Shown one piece after another: positions 19,801 through 29,471 of a stretch of 64,000 nucleotides of DNA (its first letter is position 1; each line of letters starts with the position of its first letter). The position numbers and the translations under genes were made by a program. A model generated the notes under the pieces. That model was not told the origin of the DNA. It made no database searches and saw nothing but the letters and a program-made list of their open reading frames with translations. This DNA comes from Chromobacterium sphagni (GTDB taxonomy: Bacteria; Pseudomonadota; Gammaproteobacteria; Burkholderiales; Chromobacteriaceae): positions 1,054,001 through 1,118,000 of the forward strand of contig NZ_MKCT01000001.1 of NCBI RefSeq assembly GCF_001855555.1. Reading direction: 5' to 3'.

Positions 19801-20048
19801 TCCATGCCGTTAACCAGTTCCGCGACTTGGCGGCAGGCATGTCCTGTATCGAAAACCGCCAGATACACATCCCATTTTCGTTGCTGGTATCGCTGCCAAC
19901 AATTGTCCAGTATCGCGTGGCTGTCCAGATGAAATTCCGGCCGTTTGCTTTCCCTGGCCTCGTCTATGGTGTTTTCCAAATCAAAATGAGTGAAAAATTC
20001 AATGCTATGCCAATAGCGCAGTACTTTGTCTGCTAAAGAGAGTGCCAT
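16872..20048 (-). CDS. Large SF1 (Upf1/Dna2-like) helicase, function unknown
   Basis: A protein of about 1058 aa from Met at 20048 (ALSLADKVLRYWHSIEFF). In-frame ATGs at 20108 and 20171 give up to 1099 aa; none has a strong ribosome site. Helicase motifs are Walker A GPPGTGKTTLLRD (about residue 328), motif II LVVDEAGQAVPQ (about 753), TFQGKEADIVLF (about 977) and VALTRAKKH (about 1014). A long insertion with coiled-coil character separates motifs I and II. The N-terminal 300 residues match nothing I recognise. Codon use is AT-richer than in flanking core genes. It is a lone gene facing the chemoreceptor; a DNA/RNA-processing or anti-phage role is possible but unproven. Confidence 0.8.
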   Translation of the reverse strand: MALSLADKVLRYWHSIEFFTHFDLENTIDEARESKRPEFHLDSHAILDNCWQRYQQRKWDVYLAVFDTGHACRQVAELVNGMDISKLIRQRDEEMEPEGRTCFAKLPISSDGVPNFKNLSVSTLPWALGKLLQGELGSLCAESFEQAVEDLRHQLASSWSCLEEPEFTADYLQQLVAIVRQWAGDPVTLTSPAWIDITGKPEKKAASSHEAPPPGKSDTDDANEENLPVPDELPILNSFYFHDLVFAQTSLQRQQAPNPLETYLRSEAVPKLDLESPAGEAHIRNSLDPQNFNAGRWPSSPHLLQSLMQQFALNKLLALPIGGIMSVNGPPGTGKTTLLRDLIADLIIQRATAMSKLHKAADGVSHQTAAIVFGNGTQHTIPLLIPALTGYEIVVCSTNNGAVENLSLELPQQEALAEPYRTSLQYFQPVATKYAGTQKNLAWKTPAKPVWGLISAALGNSANRKRFGDIFGYRAIQPDQKPAEQFLSKIKVNMDSWEAEGAMSFWRFRETAGKSAPNFYQAKQRFKHAKQQYETYLESLSQLRRQWLEILQLWESISRDLISLPPLNADEESRVLLSELDLQIHALANRQMQQEQTLGPRWLRWLFKWLRQADYRQWLTTKHQATQIKALHAALRLLQRLQEKCGPVQLCDGKPLDSARNQEKTFWQGSAYNQRRSELFIAAMELHQAFVLEATSTTTLFAMNSLLSKRISSGPAIALWQWFFLLTPVVSSTFASVRRQFRGVDAGSLGWLVVDEAGQAVPQAAVGAILRSQRTVVVGDPLQIEPVVTMPSKLVDKLGEYWLQDQARHYAVNLQSVQTLADRAHGYGVRHPHQEDQFIGIPLVVHRRCDNPMFEIANTIAYRNRMKHGKPGKISPHPILGLSDWWSVPGHATESKYVAEQGERVFAALIKLYLAEVAQGKNTLPDVYVITPFREVKNGLLRLLLDKKQWQQRLSKHNLPPPSKLSDWRNNIGTVHTFQGKEADIVLFVLGCDQTRMGAVAWAASQPNLLNVALTRAKKHCYIIGDKTLWSGQRYFDVAAAKLAKAATQAPVAANVSG

Positions 20049-20177
20049 GTATTCTGCCGCGCCTTGCTGTTTCACTCCTGCCAGGACGGCTTGACCTGTC
20101 CTTTCCATGGAGTGATGTATTGAGATGTGTTTGCCTGAGCAAAAGGAATACTTTACACACCTGAATGCCATTGTTCT

Positions 20178-20477
20178 ATGTTGCTGACCTGGACTTTTTT
20201 ACGTCCAAGGAGTCTGTTGGAAATCACACGCTTGAGCGTGCACGTCTGGGTGGTGGAGCTGGGCGGCAAGGTGTTCCTGATCGATACCGGTCTGGGCAAT
20301 GGCAAAGAGCGGCCATTCAGCGCCATGTTCCACCGCTTGCCCACGCCGTTTCTGGAGCGTCTCGCGATGCTGGGCATCCAGCCGGGCGAGGTGAACCATG
20401 TGCTGCTGACCCACCCGCACGCCGACCACGCCGGCTGGAACACGCGCCTGGTGGATGGCCGCTGGGTGCTGGACTAG
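20178..20477 (+). pseudogene. Internal fragment of a metallo-beta-lactamase-fold hydrolase
   Basis: The reading frame carries the core of an MBL-fold protein: VVELGGKVFLIDTGLGNGK, then VLLTHPHADHAGWNT with the HxHxDH metal motif. It stops after RLVDGRWVLD. Intact relatives are about 250-300 aa, with further zinc ligands downstream that are absent here. The N-terminus also looks cut: MLLTWTFLRPRSLLE is unlike a family start. It lies between the helicase gene and the peptidase gene, tail to tail with the latter. It is probably what an insertion or deletion left behind. Confidence 0.65.
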
Positions 20478-20532
20478 GCATGCGAACGCAAGGCGACTAC
20501 CGCGCACTTGGGCGATTCGTCGGCGGGCGCGG

Positions 20533-23352
20533 TCAGCCGCGGGGGTGCTGGCAATTTCTGTGAGGTGGATGGTCATGCCGCGTGCCCGCATCTGTTTGGA
20601 TGATGCGGTGGCGCGGAATGTCAACGCTATCCGGGAAGCGCCCTTCCAGTAAGGACCGGGCAAACCAGATTGTGTCGCCGACATATATTTTGCGCAGTTG
20701 CGGGCCGAGCCGGCTTTCCAGCGCGCTCAATTGGCTGCGGTTCCAGCGGACCCAGTTGACCAGCCGGTTCAGATTGGGCTGCGCGGGAGCGCCGTTTTTC
20801 ACCTCCGCCCTGGCGGCCTGCACCACGCGTGCGATTTCCGCCCCATTGCTGTCGCCGCGCATCGGCCCATCCCAGCGGCCGTTTTCGTCCCAATAGCGCA
20901 AGTCGGCGTCGTAGCCGCCTTTGTGCGTGCTATGCGCTCCCATGGCTTTGCCAGCCGCATCCTGCCAGCCATGCTCGCCGGAAATGTCACCCAGCAGAGG
21001 AAGAATGGGGGGCGCGCCCAGCAGGTTCAGCATGTCGTTGCGCAGCCAGCCATCTCCGCCTGTCGCATCGTCGCGTGGGCCATAACGGCGGTTTTCCGGC
21101 AGGTTGAGCACATTGCGGATTTCAAACAGCGGCTGGAATGCGTCTTTGCGTGTGAGCGGGAATGCCATCGCCTGCGGCTGCGTGCTGTGCTCAACCCCAT
21201 CCGTGTCCGAGTACAGGACGGCTTCCCGCTGGGCGAGGCCGGCAACGGGTTGCAGCGGCAAAGGCTGGGTAGCCGCGTAGCTGACTTTCAGCAGGCCGGG
21301 ACGGCTTAGGGAGAAGGAAGCATCTTTGGTGAGCGGCAGACGTTTGCCGTCATAGCGCAGATCCAGCCCGACTTTGCGAATGGGCGTATCCGCGGGGCTA
21401 TATGTTATTTCCATGGCCCAGGGGCGTTTGATGCCGAATTGCGGGCCCAGTTGGGTCGGCAGGCTCATGTTGTAGTGCTGGTTGCCGCCGCGGGAATCGT
21501 CAAGCCAAAGCCCATTCTTGTATTCAAACTTGTCGATGGAAAAACGCTCGCCTTGAATCTGGACGTGGACGCTGGTGGTGACGATGCTATCGCCGATATT
21601 GACCGCCGCAGCCCCTATCCGGCACAGAGCCGGCGCGGTGCGTTTAGGATCCAGGGACAGGTTATGGCTGAATTGCCGTACGGTTCTATTGCTGTGGCTG
21701 TTGTTTACCTGTCCCGCCTGATGGTATTGCTGGCCAGCGCATCTCCACCAGTAACGCCAGGAGTCGTTGAACTGGTTGCCAGGCGAGGAGCTGTAGTCCG
21801 GGTATTCGTTGGTATGCACTATGGCCTGGATGTTGATTTTGTTGACGCCTACGGGAATGGAGACTTCTTTTTCCTGCTGTTCCGTGACGTTTTCCTGAGC
21901 GCTAGCCACGATGACCAAACCCAAACCCTGGCTATTGAAGGCCCGTGGCGGCATGGCTACTTTCCTGGATTTAGAGGGCGAGGGGCGCTTCAGCGGGGTG
22001 TTGTCCAACCCAAGCGGGCGAATGCGTACTTTTGCCGCGCTATTGGGCTGTGCCAGCTCCAGCGGCACAAAAATGGTTTGTCCCGGATTTTTCACCAGGA
22101 AGAGCGCATTGGCTGAGTGGCGTTCATCGGGATCGACCAGCTCTACCAGATAGTTGTCGATCGGGACGGTTCCAAAATCAAATCGCCCGTCGGCAGAGAG
22201 GCGGCTGACCCAGCTCAACCGGTTGCCAAAGCCGCGTAGCGCAACTACCGCATTTTGCAGCTCCGCAGCCGTTTGCGCGTTGCCTTGTTTTAACTGACCG
22301 TGGATGCGGTTGCTTGCGTAGTAAAAGTAAAACGATTGATTGAAGCTTCCCCCCTGGCTATCCCAGCCGGACAGGAAAAGCTCATGCAGGCGGCCGGGGA
22401 GCAGCAACGGTTTGAGTTTGGCGGTGTGCAGCGTGATCTGGCCATTGCCTTGCAGCGTGATGTGCTCGCCCAGATCAAATGCGTCTTTGCCATTGTCCAG
22501 CGTGGCGAGCAAGGACGATAGCCGGCGGTTGCTGGGCGAGCGCAGGGCGATGGTCTGCGGGCCGGCCTGATCCGACAGCGTCGTCCCCAGCGTGGTGGCG
22601 GATGGCAGGACGGCGAGATCCGAAAGATCATCCATTTTGCCGCCTTCGTCCGGCTCTAGCATCGAATCGTGACTCTGGCCGATTAGGGTGAGCTGGCCGA
22701 AGCTCGCCAGATATTGTCGCTGTCGTCCTTGTATCCGCAACCTGACTATTTCCTGTTTGCCACTGTCCGGCCCGGTTATCAGATTGACCTTGCTGCCGCT
22801 TTGGGGGTGAACAGACAGCAAGGCGGGGCCGGATACCTGCTCAATCTTCAGCGCAGTGTCGCCAGCGGGAAGATGGAAGCTGAACAGGCTGGATGGGCTG
22901 GCGATTTCGTCCAGTGCCAGAGCCACAGGCTGGCACATGCCGCCAGCCCGCCACAACGATGGGGCCTGGGCGGGATTTCAGTTGGCGCCGACCCGGGCCA
23001 AATGATTGGCGAGCGCGGTGTAGGGCTGGTTTTGGTATTTGGCCACGTCTCCAGCCAGATACACCTGCCCCTCGCGCCAGTTGGCGCCGCAGGGGTGCGG
23101 CAGGGCATTGGCGCACTGCCCGCCATGGCGCCATAGCGACGTGGCGTCTAGCGGATTCCAGTTGGCCCCAGTGGGCGTTGTGTGATCGCGCAAGGCGGTA
23201 AAGGCGCGCGACAGATATAGCACCTGTTCTCCTTGCCGGTACATGACGCCGGATGTCCAGCTTGGGCAATCCTGTGCGCTTGCCGCTTGAACATTGGCCA
23301 GCATGATCCACACCGATACCGCCAGCGTGAATCGTTTGCCTAGGTTTTTCAT
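20533..23352 (-). pseudogene. Secreted carbohydrate-binding protein with M74/M15-like peptidase motif, interrupted by one in-frame TGA
   Basis: From the ATG at 23352 (AGGAG upstream) the frame gives a signal peptide (ending near NVQAASAQ) and two CBM5/12-like repeats, CPSWTSGVMYRQGEQVLY... and CGANWREGQVYLAGDV.... At 22978-22980 a TGA replaces the Trp codon expected in the second repeat: ARVGAN-stop-NPAQAPSLWRAGGMC, where repeat 1 has GANWNPLDATSLWRHGGQC. The same frame then continues for over 800 codons of beta-rich sequence to a metallopeptidase-like motif, GAHSTHKGGYDADL. The C-terminal end RHDHPPHRNCQHPRG may itself be frameshifted where DHHxH would be expected. A 124-aa truncated binding protein could still be made. 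Confidence 0.7.
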
Positions 23353-23526
23353 CTCGGTCTCCTGAGCGAATTCCGATCCATGTTTTTGCTGTGTGCTGCG
23401 TCGAGGATGGTAGAAGGACGGGTGGCCGCCTGGCGTCTGGTCCAAAGAAGGGAATGGTAAAAAGGGCAGATGAGGGGGAGGTTACCGGAAGACTTCCGAT
23501 ACCAAGCGTCGTCGGGTAAATAGGTA

Positions 23527-24840
23527 TGAAGTTGACCCAACTCCATGGACGGTTGGTGGTTTGATTTTCAAATCATTTCAGGCTCTCGTCACCTCTGCAT
23601 TGACCTCATCTGTCACATCAAACAGCGCGGCGCAGCTTCTTTCGAAGTTCATCGGCGAGAGATAGCCCAGACCACTATGGCGGCGTCTGGGGTTGTACCA
23701 ACCCTCAATCCAGGTAAACACCGCCATCCGCGCCTCTACCTTGCTGCGGAAGCTGTTACGTTCAATCAGCTCACCTTCCAGACTGGCAAAGAAACTCTCC
23801 GCCATTGCATTGTCGTAGGCGTCTCTAGCGTTCCCATTGAAGGTCGTACCTTCATCTGCCGGCAGCGCTCGCCGAAAGCCAAGCTTGTGTATTGACTACC
23901 CTGGTCCAAGTGGTGAATGACGCCACCAGGTCTGCGTTGCTCCAGCGCCATGTTCAACGCCATCAACACCAGGTCAGTGGTCATATGCTCTCCCATGGCC
24001 CAACCGACGACATGATGGCTCCAGAGATGACCACCGCCAGATACAAGAAGCCGGCCCAGGTCGGCACATAGGTCATATCCGCCACCCACAACTGATTGGG
24101 TCTGCTGGCGTGGAAGCGCCGATTGACCAGATCGTTGGCTGCTGCCTGGCGCTTGTCGCGCCGGGTCGTCACGGTAAAGCCACGTCGTTTGCTGATGCCA
24201 CGAATGCCCGCGTCACGCATGAGACATGCCACGCGCTGCCGACTGATACAGACGCCCTGTTCCAGCAATTCAGCACGCACGCACGCGCGGCATGCCGTAA
24301 GACGGGTAGGCGTCCCGATGAATTTGACGGATGCGTTCGGTCATGACGGCATTGGCGATGCTACGAGCAGCAGGTGGGCGCTCACGCCAGGCATAGAAAC
24401 CGCTGGCGGAGACGCCAAGAGTGCGGCACATGGCGCGCACGGGGAAATTGGCTTGATTTGCCATTACGAGTCGGAAGACTTGTTGGTGGTCGCGTCGCTG
24501 CGACCGGCAAACCAGGCGGTAGCCTTTGCCAGGATATCGCGCTCCATCTGGACTTGGCGTAGTTGCTTGCGCAGCCGCACCAACTCTTCGCGTTCGGCCG
24601 TGATCAGGCGGTCCTTGCCGGGCAGAGGTTTGCCGGCATCAACGGCAGCCTGGCCAATCCAGTTGATGATGGACTGGGCGGTAACGCCGAACTCACGGAA
24701 AGCTCGGCGGGAGAGCGTCCCGCCTGAACGAGCTCGACTGTCTGCTGACGGAATGCGGCGGGGTAAGGCGGTCGGACTTTAGACATCTTGGGCTCCTTGA
24801 ACACAAACAATGATGTGCCCACGGAATGGGGTCAACTCCA
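23527..24840 (-). mobile_element. Decayed IS3-family insertion sequence
   Basis: Imperfect terminal inverted repeats begin TGAAGTTGACCCAACTCC (from 23527) and TGGAGTTGACCCCATTCC (from 24840 on the other strand). OrfA starts at about 24786 (SKVRPPYPAAFRQQTVEL) and loses frame after AGRSPAELS by a one-base deletion. OrfB survives as pieces in different frames: ANFPVRAMCRTLGVSASGFY, then RPNQLWVADMTYVPTWAGFLYLA, HHLDQGSQYTSLAF and the C-terminal RRRHSGLGYLSPMNFE. Several frameshifts make it inactive. I see no clear target duplication. It lies just upstream of the interrupted secreted-protein gene. Confidence 0.8.
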
Positions 24841-25426
24841 GTCTTGCAATCCACATTGATCGTGGAGGTGTCTATTAGTCGAATCTTGTCGCCAAGCGCA
24901 ATGGCGTAAATCTGATAGCCATCCGCCAGCATCAGCATTTTGTCTGTGCGGTCTTGCATCCAGCCGCGGATGAGTTTGCAGTTATCCAGGGCAAGGCTGC
25001 CGGGGAGTGACTTTTGCTGGCGGTGGTTGCACATGGTTTTGGTGAAAAACGCTTGGCGCAGGCTGCCAGCTTGCCGGCCTGTCCCTCCTCAAGCCGCGCC
25101 ACGGCCTCGTCGGCATTCCACTGCCTGGCGTTCTCACCTGCCTGATTCCCGCATCTTGCCGCCAGATGGCCGGCCACGCGCGTCCTGTTGCGCTCACTCC
25201 AACGAAGCTATGCCAAAAATCATACGTTCGCTTTAATTTCTGCTTGCATGCTGATAATATGCATTCGGTATAGTTCTATGAAGTATTTTATTTTTAAGTA
25301 ATATAAGAGCAATTCATATGCCACCCGACATCAGATCCGGGGGCAAGCCTTTTCGCAGCGGCCGCGCATAAGGGCAGCGCGGGAAGCGCAAATCGTTTCA
25401 ATCAACACAAGATGGGGCTACAGACG
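24841..25426. other. Gene remnant and promoter region upstream of the oxoamine synthase operon
   Basis: From 25180 down to 24841 the minus strand encodes fragments in two frames (NARQWNADEAVARLEEGQ..., then DNCKLIRGWMQDRTDKMLML...). They look like one small gene broken by a frameshift near 25030 and cut by the IS. I do not recognise it. From 25237 to 25426 the DNA is AT-rich and non-coding and probably holds the operon promoter. A short dyad TGCAT-N9-ATGCA lies at 25245-25263. No convincing -35/-10 pair with normal spacing is visible. Confidence 0.45.
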
Positions 25427-26638
25427 ATGCATCAATACACCAATATCAAAAAGGCCATCCAGCTGAGCAACAGCTTCTGGGATGTCACCACCGCGGCCGG
25501 CATGGCCAATATCGCCACCCGCAACTTGGGCAACGGCCGTCATGAGGCGGTGGCCAGCGGCCGGCAATTCACCAATATGTCGTCCTACTCCTACCTGGGG
25601 CTGGACTCTCACCCGGCCATCCTGCGCGCCGCGGCGGACGCGGTGATTAACACCGGCTCGCTCAACACCTCCATCTCGCGCATCCGGGTGCAGTTCGACA
25701 TCCTGCAGCAGGCGGAAGAGGCGCTGGCCAGCCTGGTGGATGCCGAGACGCTGACGGTGCCGTCCTGCGCCGCCGCGGCCGCCGCCACGCTGCCGTTGCT
25801 GGCTTCCGGCGCCCTGACCGGCGACGTGGCGCCGCTGATGGTGTTCGACAAGAACGCCCACTTCTGCCTGAACATGATGAAGCCGATCTGCGCCGACGAG
25901 ACCGAGATCCAAACCATACGGCACAACGATCTGAACGCGCTGGAAGACCTGTGCAAGACGCATGCCCGCGTTGCCTATGTTGCCGACGGCGTTTACAGCA
26001 CCGGTGGCATGGCGCCGGTGAAAGAGCTGCTGGCGCTGCAGGACAAGTACGGCCTGTTCCTGTTCTTCGACGAGGCGCACGGCCTGTCCACGCTGGGCCA
26101 TCTGGGCCGCGGCCTGGTGCTGGAGGAGATGGGCGCGATCAATGACCGCACGCTGATCGTCACCTCGCTGAACAAGGGTTTCGGCGCCTCCGGCGGCGCC
26201 ATCTTCCTGGGACCGCGCGGCGACGGCGAACGCCGCAAGCTGGCCACTCGCTTCGGCGGCCCGGTTACCTGGTCGCAGCGCATCAATACCGCTGGTCTGG
26301 GCGCCATCATCGAGTCGGTGGCGGTGCACAAGTCCGCCGAGCTGCCGGCGCTGCAGCAAAAGCTGCAGGACAATATCCGCCTGTTCGACCAGCACGTGGA
26401 ATCGGAAAACAGCGGCGATCCGCTGCCGATCCGCTTCGTCTCCATCGGCTCGGAAGAGCGCACCATCCTGTATGCCAAGAGCCTGCTGGAAGACGGCTAT
26501 TACACCTCGCCCATCTTCTTCCCGGTGATCGCCAAGGGCCGCGCCGGCCTGCGCATCATGATCCGCGCCAATATGACTGCGGCGGAGATCGAGCGCTTCG
26601 GCGCTTGCCTGAAGCAGCTGCGAGCCAGTCATGAGTAA
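25427..26638 (+). CDS. Alpha-oxoamine synthase family PLP enzyme (BioF/Kbl/SPT/CqsA-like)
   Basis: A 403-aa enzyme from the ATG at 25427 (GGGG 9 nt upstream); an ATG at 25412 adds five residues. Family marks: SSYSYLGLDSHPAI, then VADGVYSTGGMAPVKEL, DEAHGLSTLGHLGRG with the PLP-contact Asp/His, and the PLP lysine in TSLNKGFGASGG. Members condense an amino acid with an acyl-CoA and release CO2 to give an aminoketone. Biotin genes are absent from the neighbourhood. It heads an operon with an exporter and an acyl-CoA carboxylase, so it likely makes a secreted aminoketone-derived metabolite rather than a biotin precursor. The substrates are unknown. Confidence 0.85.
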   Translation: MHQYTNIKKAIQLSNSFWDVTTAAGMANIATRNLGNGRHEAVASGRQFTNMSSYSYLGLDSHPAILRAAADAVINTGSLNTSISRIRVQFDILQQAEEALASLVDAETLTVPSCAAAAAATLPLLASGALTGDVAPLMVFDKNAHFCLNMMKPICADETEIQTIRHNDLNALEDLCKTHARVAYVADGVYSTGGMAPVKELLALQDKYGLFLFFDEAHGLSTLGHLGRGLVLEEMGAINDRTLIVTSLNKGFGASGGAIFLGPRGDGERRKLATRFGGPVTWSQRINTAGLGAIIESVAVHKSAELPALQQKLQDNIRLFDQHVESENSGDPLPIRFVSIGSEERTILYAKSLLEDGYYTSPIFFPVIAKGRAGLRIMIRANMTAAEIERFGACLKQLRASHE

Positions 26639-27848
26639 GGCGTCCGCTCAGACCGCCGTCGCCCCGCGGGAGGCGGCGCGTCCGGCCGCGCGGGTGATGG
26701 TGTTGTGCTGCCTGATCGTGTTCATGGCGCAGATGGCCACCACCGTCTACCTGCCGTCGCTGCCGGCGGTGATGCGCGAGCTGGCGATGAGCCAGAGCCT
26801 GGTGGAGATGTCTATCTCCGGCTTCGTCGTCGGCGCCGCGCTGCCGGTGCTGTTCTGGGGATCGGCCGCCGACCGCTGGGGCCGCCGCGGCCCGCTGCTG
26901 GTTTCGCTGGCGCTGTTCGTGCTTTGCAGCGCGCTGCTGGCTGCCGTCGGCAGCGCCGCCGAGCTGCTGGCGCTGCGGGTGCTGCAGGGCATCGCCGCCG
27001 GCGGCGCTGCCATCATCGCCCGCATCATCGTCCGCGACAACTGGAGCGGCGACGAGCTGGCGCGCCGGCTGTCGGTGCTGTCCATCGCCTTCATCACGGC
27101 GCTGGGCGGCGGCCAGTTCATCGGCGGGCTGATCGGCGAATACAGCCACTGGCAGGTGGGCTTCGTGCTGATGGCTGCCACCGGCACCCTGGCCGCGCTG
27201 CTGAGCATGAGCCTGCCGCTGCAAGGCGGCCGGCCGGCGGCCGCGCGCCACGGCGGCAGCCCCTACTGGCAGATCCTGCGCCGGCCTGGCTTTGTGCTGC
27301 CGGCCTGCGCCGGCGGCCTGGGCTTCGCCACCACGGTGACGCTGCAGGAAGTCAGCCCCTTCGTGTTCCAGGAGCACTTCGGCCTGGCGGTGGCTAGCTT
27401 CGGCAACGTCGGCCTGCTGATAGGCCTGGCCTATTTCAGCGGCGCGATGGTGGTCAACCGCACCGTCGCCAAGCTGGGCGGCAAGAAGCTGATGCGGACC
27501 GGCGCGCTGCTGATGGCCGCGGCCACCGTCGCCATGCTGCTGTGCTGGCACCTGGGCGTGCTGCAGGCCAGGCCCGGCCTGTTGCTGTTCATCGGCCTGT
27601 ATTGCCTGACCATTTTCGGCCAGGCGGTGCTGTTCCCCAACAGCATGGCCACCGCAGTCAGCGACGCCAAGGACCACGGCGCCCACGCGATGGCGCTGTG
27701 CGGCTTCCTGCAGCAAGGCCTGGCTGGCATCGCCGCCACCGCCTCGGTGCTGCTGCACCACAATGGCGCCTGGACGCTGGCGGTGGCCGCGCTCGGCCTG
27801 ATCACTCTTCTGCAAGTTTTGTTCCAGGCGCGCCTGCGCGCGGCCTGA
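26631..27848 (+). CDS. MFS transporter, Bcr/CflA-like drug:H+ antiporter
   Basis: A 405-aa protein with twelve predicted membrane helices. The first is VMVLCCLIVFMAQMATTVYLP with the LPSLPAVM segment typical of Bcr/CflA exporters. The loop 2-3 motif GSAADRWGRRGPLL follows. The start overlaps the end of the oxoamine synthase gene by 8 bp, which points to coupled translation. It probably exports the product of that enzyme. Export direction follows from the family, not from a demonstrated substrate. Confidence 0.85.
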   Translation: MSKASAQTAVAPREAARPAARVMVLCCLIVFMAQMATTVYLPSLPAVMRELAMSQSLVEMSISGFVVGAALPVLFWGSAADRWGRRGPLLVSLALFVLCSALLAAVGSAAELLALRVLQGIAAGGAAIIARIIVRDNWSGDELARRLSVLSIAFITALGGGQFIGGLIGEYSHWQVGFVLMAATGTLAALLSMSLPLQGGRPAAARHGGSPYWQILRRPGFVLPACAGGLGFATTVTLQEVSPFVFQEHFGLAVASFGNVGLLIGLAYFSGAMVVNRTVAKLGGKKLMRTGALLMAAATVAMLLCWHLGVLQARPGLLLFIGLYCLTIFGQAVLFPNSMATAVSDAKDHGAHAMALCGFLQQGLAGIAATASVLLHHNGAWTLAVAALGLITLLQVLFQARLRAA

Positions 27849-27863
27849 CGTAAGGAATCGGAT

Positions 27864-29468
27864 ATGTCTCGAATCGAATCGCGCCTCCCTGCCAGCGGCG
27901 AGGCCTATGAGCGCAATATGGCGGCCTATAGCCTGCTGCGCGGGCAGATCGCCGCCGCCCGCGACGCCGCCTTGCAGGGCGGCGGCGCCGAGGCCCGCGC
28001 CAAGCAGGCGGCCAAGGGCAAGCTGTCCCCGCGCGAGCGGCTGTCGCTGTTGCTGGACCCCGGCACACCGTTTCTGGAGATAGGCCAGTTGGCCGGCCAC
28101 CAAGTCTACGACCACGCGGTGCCCTGCGCCGGCATCGTCACCGGCATCGGCATCGTCTCCGGCCACGCGGTGGCGGTGTTCGCCAACGACGCCTCGGTCA
28201 AGGGCGGCACCTACTATCCGCTGACGCTGCGCAAGCATCTGCGCACCCAGGACATCGCGCGCGAGCTGGGCCTGCCCTGCCTGTACCTGGTTGATTCCGG
28301 CGGCGTCTACCTGCCGCTGCAGGAAGAAATCTTTCCGGACGAGCACCATTTCGGCCGCATCTTCCGCAATATCGCCGAGATGTCGGCGCTGGGGCTGCCA
28401 CAAATCTCGGCCGTGCTCGGCTCATGCACCGCCGGCGGCGCCTACATCCCGGCGATGAGCGACGAAACCATCATCGTGCGCGGCAACGGCTCCATCTTCC
28501 TCGGCGGCCCGCAACTGGTGCGCGCGGCCACCGGCGTCATCGTCGACGCCGAGACGCTGGGCGGCGCCGACGTCCACACCCGCGACAGCGGCGTGGCCGA
28601 CCATTACGCGGTCAGCGACGAGCACGCCATCCAGCTGCTGCGCGACATCGTCGCCCGCCGCGGCGTCGGCAAGCAATACGCGCCGCCGCAGGCGCCGCTG
28701 CCGCCGCGCCACGATCCCGCCGAGCTGCCAGGCATCATCAGCGCCAATCCGCGCGAGCACATTCCGGCGCGTGAAATCCTGGCCCGGCTGCTGGACGATT
28801 CGGCCTTTGTCGAGTACCGCGCCCGCTTCGGCACCAGCATTCTGTGCGGTACCGGCCATATCGGCGGCTACCCGGTGGGCGTACTGATCAACGATGGGGT
28901 GCTGTTCTCGGAGAGCGCGCAAAAAGCGGCCAACTTCATCGAAATATGCTCCCAGCGCGGCATTCCGCTGCTGTTTTTGCACAATATCAACGGCTTCATG
29001 GTGGGCGCGGAGTACGAGGCCGGCGGCATCGCCAAGCACGGCGCCAAGATGGTCAACGCTGCCTCCTGCGCCCGCGTGCCCAAGTTCAGCATTCTGATAG
29101 GTGGCAGCTACGGCGCCGGCAATCTGGCGATGTGCGGCCGCTCCATCGGCCCGCAGCTGATGGCGATGTGGCCCAACGCCAAGACCACGGTGGTGGGCGG
29201 CGAGCAGGCTGCCACCGTGCTGGCGCTGATCCGCGCCGAGCAGTTGGAAAAGCAGGGCAAGAGCTGGACGGCGGAAGAGGAGGAGGCCTTCAAGCGGCCG
29301 ATACGCGAGGCCTACGAACGGCAGGGCCAGGCGCTGTACGTCGCCTCCCGGCTGTGGGTGGACGCCATCGTCGACCCCGCACAAACCCGAGAGTGGCTGG
29401 CGCTCAGCCTGGCGCTGGCTGCCGCCACTCCCGCCCGCGAAACCCGTTTTGGCGTCTTCAGGATGTAG
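27864..29468 (+). CDS. Acyl-CoA carboxylase carboxyltransferase (beta) subunit
   Basis: A 534-aa carboxyltransferase of the MccB/PccB type (methylcrotonyl-, propionyl- or geranyl-CoA carboxylase). N- and C-terminal crotonase-like halves are present: AKGKLSPRERLSLLLDPGTPF, VLGSCTAGGAYIPAMSDE, GGADVHTRDSGVADH, FLHNINGFMVGAEYEAGG, and the C-terminal LIGGSYGAGNLAMCGRS. It is closest in look to methylcrotonyl-CoA carboxylase beta. AAGGA precedes the ATG. None of the usual leucine-degradation partners (liuA, liuC, liuE) are adjacent, so it may supply a carboxylated acyl-CoA to the oxoamine synthase or another step of this operon. Confidence 0.9.
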   Translation: MSRIESRLPASGEAYERNMAAYSLLRGQIAAARDAALQGGGAEARAKQAAKGKLSPRERLSLLLDPGTPFLEIGQLAGHQVYDHAVPCAGIVTGIGIVSGHAVAVFANDASVKGGTYYPLTLRKHLRTQDIARELGLPCLYLVDSGGVYLPLQEEIFPDEHHFGRIFRNIAEMSALGLPQISAVLGSCTAGGAYIPAMSDETIIVRGNGSIFLGGPQLVRAATGVIVDAETLGGADVHTRDSGVADHYAVSDEHAIQLLRDIVARRGVGKQYAPPQAPLPPRHDPAELPGIISANPREHIPAREILARLLDDSAFVEYRARFGTSILCGTGHIGGYPVGVLINDGVLFSESAQKAANFIEICSQRGIPLLFLHNINGFMVGAEYEAGGIAKHGAKMVNAASCARVPKFSILIGGSYGAGNLAMCGRSIGPQLMAMWPNAKTTVVGGEQAATVLALIRAEQLEKQGKSWTAEEEEAFKRPIREAYERQGQALYVASRLWVDAIVDPAQTREWLALSLALAAATPARETRFGVFRM

Positions 29469-29471
29469 CCC

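Noticed and set aside
26556-28403. 615-codon minus-strand frame opposite the MFS and carboxyltransferase genes
   Set aside because: Same cause: high GC third positions keep the opposite strand open. The plus-strand genes have clear family motifs.
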